NCBI GenBank assembly: GCA_958443615.1
Contig: CAUCLI010000013.1
Location: 1-37,008 of the forward strand
Direction of reading: 5' to 3'
DNA from: an uncultured Collinsella sp.
GTDB taxonomy: Bacteria; Actinomycetota; Coriobacteriia; Coriobacteriales; Coriobacteriaceae
Length of the DNA: 37,008 bases
Part shown: positions 34,501 through 37,008 of the stretch, piece after piece
How positions within the stretch are numbered: position 1 is the first letter of the stretch
Layout: each line of letters starts with the position of its first letter
Notes under the pieces: generated by a model
Database searches by the model: none
The model's input: only the letters and a program-made list of their open reading frames with translations
What the model was told of the DNA's origin: nothing
Position numbers and translations under genes: made by a program

Positions 34501-35045
34501 TCGTCCCTCCCGGGAGTATCAAGCGCGGGGCCGTCGAGCACCGTGCGCACATCTGACAAAAACGCCACAACGGCGACGAGCAGGGTGACGATCGCGACGG
34601 CGAATGCGATCGGCATCAGGACGGCGCCCCCCTGCGCAAGCGCGAGGTACCCACTCACCATGGCGTGCACGATCACAAGTAGGAAGGCGACCGCCTCGAT
34701 CACGACACCCCTCACCGCCCCGCGCGCGTCGCGTGCGACGATCCCGGCGGCGACAGAGCCCACCGCGAGAGCAACGGGCAGAAATGGCACCGCGACCTCG
34801 TGAGTCCAGAGAGCCGAGACGACCAGGCAGAACCTCACGACGAGAAACGCGAGGACGAACTGGGCGGGTACGGTGGCATCGGACAGCGCGAGAGTCGCCT
34901 GCAAGACGTTGTCCATGCGGCCGCGGCGCACCAGCCCGACGCATCCCGCGACGGCCGTGGCCAGTCCCGCCAGGACGACGAGCAGCACTACGAGGCGCAG
35001 GTCGTGAATCTGCCGAGCCATCTCGGACAGGAGCCGCTCACTCAT
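34497..35045 (-). CDS. Five-helix integral membrane protein, family unknown
   Basis: 182 residues from ATG 35045, which overlaps the epsilon-like stop (ATGAGTGA); an upstream in-frame ATG (35084) lies further inside that gene. Five hydrophobic segments are visible: ~17-39 (LRLVVLLVVLAGLATAVAG), ~60-80 (AQFVLAFLVVRFCLVVSALW), ~84-106 (VAVPFLPVALAVGSVAAGIV), ~112-136 (GVVIEAVAFLLVIVHAMVSG) and ~142-164 (MPIAFAVAIVTLLVAVVAFL). One arginine (in FLVVRFCLVV) sits within a hydrophobic stretch. It does not resemble subunit a or c of F0: no c-ring acidic residue in a two-helix hairpin and no subunit-a helix with the essential Arg in its usual setting. Position directly after the epsilon-like gene makes it the candidate membrane base for the F1-like head. 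Confidence 0.82.
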   Translation of the reverse strand: MSERLLSEMARQIHDLRLVVLLVVLAGLATAVAGCVGLVRRGRMDNVLQATLALSDATVPAQFVLAFLVVRFCLVVSALWTHEVAVPFLPVALAVGSVAAGIVARDARGAVRGVVIEAVAFLLVIVHAMVSGYLALAQGGAVLMPIAFAVAIVTLLVAVVAFLSDVRTVLDGPALDTPGRDE

Positions 35046-35418
35046 GGGGGACCCCGTCGTCCACGATGTCCGCTCCGAGGGCATCCGAGGAGACCTCCTC
35101 GGTGATGACGAGGGAGAACTCGTTGTGGGAATGCAGGTAGTAGCCGCGCTTCACGTCGAAGCGGCGCTCCCCCTCATCGGTGAGGACAGTTACGGAGCCG
35201 CGGACCTCACCGAGCACCGGCGCGAAATCCTCCATGATGAGCAGCGTATGATCGTCGCTCACGACGCGCACGAGGCGCGCGCCATCGAAGGCGACAAGAC
35301 CCTGCGAGAAGCCCAGGATGCGCACGGAAATCTTGCCGGGGGCGCGGCCGGGGTCGTATGAAATGGGAGACGTGGCGTACGGCGCCGCCTCGGACCGCGC
35401 GTGCGAGCTAGCCGGCAT
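35038..35418 (-). CDS. F1-ATPase epsilon-like beta-sandwich protein
   Basis: 126 residues. Residues ~29-108 follow the pattern of the AtpC N-terminal beta-sandwich: a first strand (ISVRILGFSQGLVAF), DGARLVRVVSDDHTLLIMEDFAPVLGEV in place of the family's FDGEAxxVxxxTxxGxxGILPxHxPL, then GSVTVLTDEGERRFDVKRGYYLHSHNEFSLVITEEV. It has a 28-residue Pro/Ser/Ala N-terminal extension, and after the sandwich only ~18 residues remain, so the two C-terminal helices of canonical epsilon are missing. The ATG overlaps the beta-like stop (ATGCCGGCTAG) and GAAGGGG is seven bases upstream. Gene order gamma-beta-epsilon matches F-type ATPase operons. The assignment is from pattern and synteny; alone it would be weak. 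Confidence 0.72.
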   Translation of the reverse strand: MPASSHARSEAAPYATSPISYDPGRAPGKISVRILGFSQGLVAFDGARLVRVVSDDHTLLIMEDFAPVLGEVRGSVTVLTDEGERRFDVKRGYYLHSHNEFSLVITEEVSSDALGADIVDDGVPHE

Positions 35419-36817
35419 GACGCATCCCCTTCACCGAGGAGATCGAGCCGATGTAGGAGAACTCGCCCTCATCCCAGGCATCGAACTCGCCGGAAAGGAT
35501 CGCCTCCACGTCGTCGAGCACATCATCGAGATCGACCATCTGGCCGGGGATGCCGGTGAAGTCCTCGGCGACGAACATGGGCTGCGTGAAGTAGTTGCGC
35601 AGCTTGCGGGCGCGGAAGAACGTATCCCGGTCGGTGGCGGAGAGCTCGTCGATGCCGAGGACCGCCACGAGCTCCTCGAGCTCCTCGTAGCGGCGGAAGC
35701 ACTTGAGCGCGCGCTCGACGAGCAGGTAGTGCCGCTCGCCCACCCCCTCGATGCTCACCAGGTCGCTGGTGGACTTGAAGACGTCGATGGCGGGGTACAG
35801 GCCCTTCTCGGCGACCTTGCGGTCGAGCACGATCTGGCCGTCCACGTGACCCATGATGGCCTGGACGGCGGAGTCGGTGAGGTCGTCGGCGGGGATGAAG
35901 ATGGCCTGGAAGGAGGTGATGGAACCGCGATCGGTGGACTCGATGCGTTCCTCCACCGCGCCGATCTGCGAGAGCATCGTGGTGGGATAGCCGTTCTCGA
36001 CGGGCATGTGGCGGAGCTCGGCGGAGATCTCGGAGCTCGCCTGGATGAAACGGTAGATGTTGTCGATGAACAGCAGGACATCCTGCCCCTTCTCGTCGCG
36101 CAGGTACTCGGCGACCGTCAGGCCGGATTCGACCGCACGCGAACGGGAGGTGGGGTTGTCACCCATTTGACCGAAGACCATGGAGATCTTGTCCAGGAGG
36201 CCGGACTCCTCCATCTCGTCGTAGAGCTCCTTGCCCTCACGGGAACGCTCTCCGACGCCGATGAACACGGAGTTGGAGCGAAGGCCGCGATACACGTTGT
36301 TGATGAGCTCCTTGATGAGAACGGTCTTGCCGACGCCGGCGCCGCCGAGCAGGCCCATCTTGAAGCCCTTGCGCATGGGTGCGAAGAAGTCGATGACCTT
36401 GATGCCCGTGCGGAGCATATCGCCGTCGACCTCGATCTCGCCATAGGACAGCGAGCGGTTGCGAACGCCGCGACGCGCCTTGGACTCCAAGGCGCGCCCG
36501 TCGACCGGCCGGCCGAAGGGGTCGAACACGCGGCCGAAGACCTCGTCGGAGTACTCCATGGACAGCTCGCGGTCCGCGAGATACACGTCGGTGCCGCGGC
36601 GCAGCCCATGGACGGAACCGAACGGAAGCGCTCGGGCGGTCGCGCCCTCCATCTCGACGATCTCGAACAGGGCGGCACCGTCGCCATGCTCGGCGGCGAT
36701 GACGTTGCCCTCCTCCAAACGGGCGCCGTCGCGCACGAGGATCTCGATGGAGAGGTCGGATATGGCGATGATGCGGCCCACGGGGGTCACCCCGGTTGCT
36801 AGCTGAGTGTTGCTCAT
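35408..36817 (-). CDS. Divergent F1-ATPase beta-like subunit
   Basis: 469 residues, the normal length for AtpD. Intact elements: Walker A GGAGVGKT (158-165), catalytic-site VGERSREG with E190, Walker B LLFID (D252), YPAID with Y341, and FTGIPG (F420), so ATP binding and hydrolysis are expected. Unusual elements: GQMGDNPTSR replaces the nearly universal GQMNEPPGAR; the gamma-contacting DELSEED loop reads DELSATD (390-396); the N-terminal barrel lacks the usual GPVVDV block (PVGRIIAISDLSIEIL instead); and there is an acidic C-terminus with FSYIGSISSVKG. The start overlaps the gamma-like stop as ATGA. These differences and the downstream genes argue against the housekeeping ATP synthase and for an F1-like ATPase of another machine. 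An arginine-finger alpha-like partner is expected upstream of the window. Confidence 0.9.
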   Translation of the reverse strand: MSNTQLATGVTPVGRIIAISDLSIEILVRDGARLEEGNVIAAEHGDGAALFEIVEMEGATARALPFGSVHGLRRGTDVYLADRELSMEYSDEVFGRVFDPFGRPVDGRALESKARRGVRNRSLSYGEIEVDGDMLRTGIKVIDFFAPMRKGFKMGLLGGAGVGKTVLIKELINNVYRGLRSNSVFIGVGERSREGKELYDEMEESGLLDKISMVFGQMGDNPTSRSRAVESGLTVAEYLRDEKGQDVLLFIDNIYRFIQASSEISAELRHMPVENGYPTTMLSQIGAVEERIESTDRGSITSFQAIFIPADDLTDSAVQAIMGHVDGQIVLDRKVAEKGLYPAIDVFKSTSDLVSIEGVGERHYLLVERALKCFRRYEELEELVAVLGIDELSATDRDTFFRARKLRNYFTQPMFVAEDFTGIPGQMVDLDDVLDDVEAILSGEFDAWDEGEFSYIGSISSVKGMRHAG

Positions 36818-37008
36818 GAGTGGTTCCGTTCCATTCCGGTGTACGAACTGAAGACTTTCACGAATTCCCTGCGACGGTGCTCCTTGCGCTCCAACACGAG
36901 GCGCTCCTCCTCTATCTCGTCGATCTTGTCGAGCGAGCGCGAGGTGACGTCCTGGCGCATGATGTTCTCGGAGGCGAAGCTGCTGTCCTGCGCGATGCGC
37001 AACTCGTA
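36814..37008 (-). CDS. C-terminal end of a gamma-like subunit (truncated by window)
   Basis: Only 64 codons plus the stop are visible; the frame is open to the window edge and the TTG at 37002 is not a real start. The sequence is a highly charged helix: SSFASENIMRQ, then DKIDEIEEERLVLERKEHRRREF and VKVFSSYTG. It resembles the C-terminal coiled-coil helix of F1 gamma (the family ends with SEH/NxxRMxAM, then a helix leading to TxEIxEIxxG), and gamma directly precedes beta in F-type operons. Residue identity to canonical gamma is low in this short piece, so the call relies heavily on position. Its stop overlaps the beta-like start by four bases (ATGA). Confidence 0.6.
   Translation of the reverse strand, partial: YELRIAQDSSFASENIMRQDVTSRSLDKIDEIEEERLVLERKEHRRREFVKVFSSYTGMERNHS

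Noticed and set aside
35318..36802. A 494-codon + strand frame opposite the beta-like gene
   Set aside because: Antisense shadow; the - strand frame has Walker motifs and overlapping neighbours.
35038..37008. The gamma-beta-epsilon genes as the housekeeping ATP synthase
   Set aside because: Beta lacks the usual crown block and GQMNEPPGAR, epsilon lacks its helices, and the operon runs on into membrane and surface proteins. Not fully excluded without the rest of the genome.

Overview
The window is high-GC throughout, with tightly packed genes and AAGGAG-type ribosome binding sites. Its gene content (AdhE, a GlgC/GlgD pair, a GH13-GH77 fusion, a giant GLUG-type surface protein) fits a gut anaerobe of the class Coriobacteriia (Actinomycetota). 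Collinsella or a close relative is my best guess; this is inferred from gene content and base composition, not from a marker gene.

Positions 1-3037: the 3' part of adhE (fermentative aldehyde/alcohol dehydrogenase), a small APH-fold kinase, a strong hairpin, and a convergent thiamine diphosphokinase gene. A 393-base intergenic region (3038-3430) then separates this from a glycogen locus.

Positions 3431-16659: a nearly complete glycogen synthesis and breakdown locus on the + strand: glgB, glgP, glgC, glgD, glgA, a terminator, then a promoter and a 1103-residue GH13-GH77 fusion (debranching/amylase-like plus 4-alpha-glucanotransferase). GlgA carries a 313-residue Lys/Ala/Pro-rich tail resembling histone H1, and GlgB carries a shorter tail of the same composition. 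Several gene junctions hold stable hairpins without T-runs.

Positions 16859-24296: housekeeping genes. A small FmdB-type zinc ribbon is on the + strand. On the - strand are metK, priA and the def-fmt-rsmB unit, all for methionine/formyl-methionine, replication restart and rRNA methylation. Two copies of a palindromic element with TGGGGACAGG(T/C)ACAAATTG arms lie just 3' of rsmB and priA and bracket def-fmt-rsmB.

Positions 24406-37008: the most interesting part. A - strand operon, with start/stop overlaps at four of its five junctions and a 21-base gap at the last, encodes the C-terminus of a gamma-like protein, a divergent F1-ATPase beta-like subunit with intact catalytic motifs, an epsilon-like beta-sandwich protein, a five-helix membrane protein, a single-span membrane protein with an Arg/Pro-rich cytoplasmic tail, and a 3046-residue surface protein with three Ig-like plus beta-helix modules. 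No a, b, c or delta subunit genes follow. I propose a rotary-ATPase-derived (F1-like, non-F0) machine coupled to a giant extracellular protein, conceptually like the F1-like ATPases of mycoplasmas. The left end of that operon (an alpha-like gene is predicted) lies outside the window.
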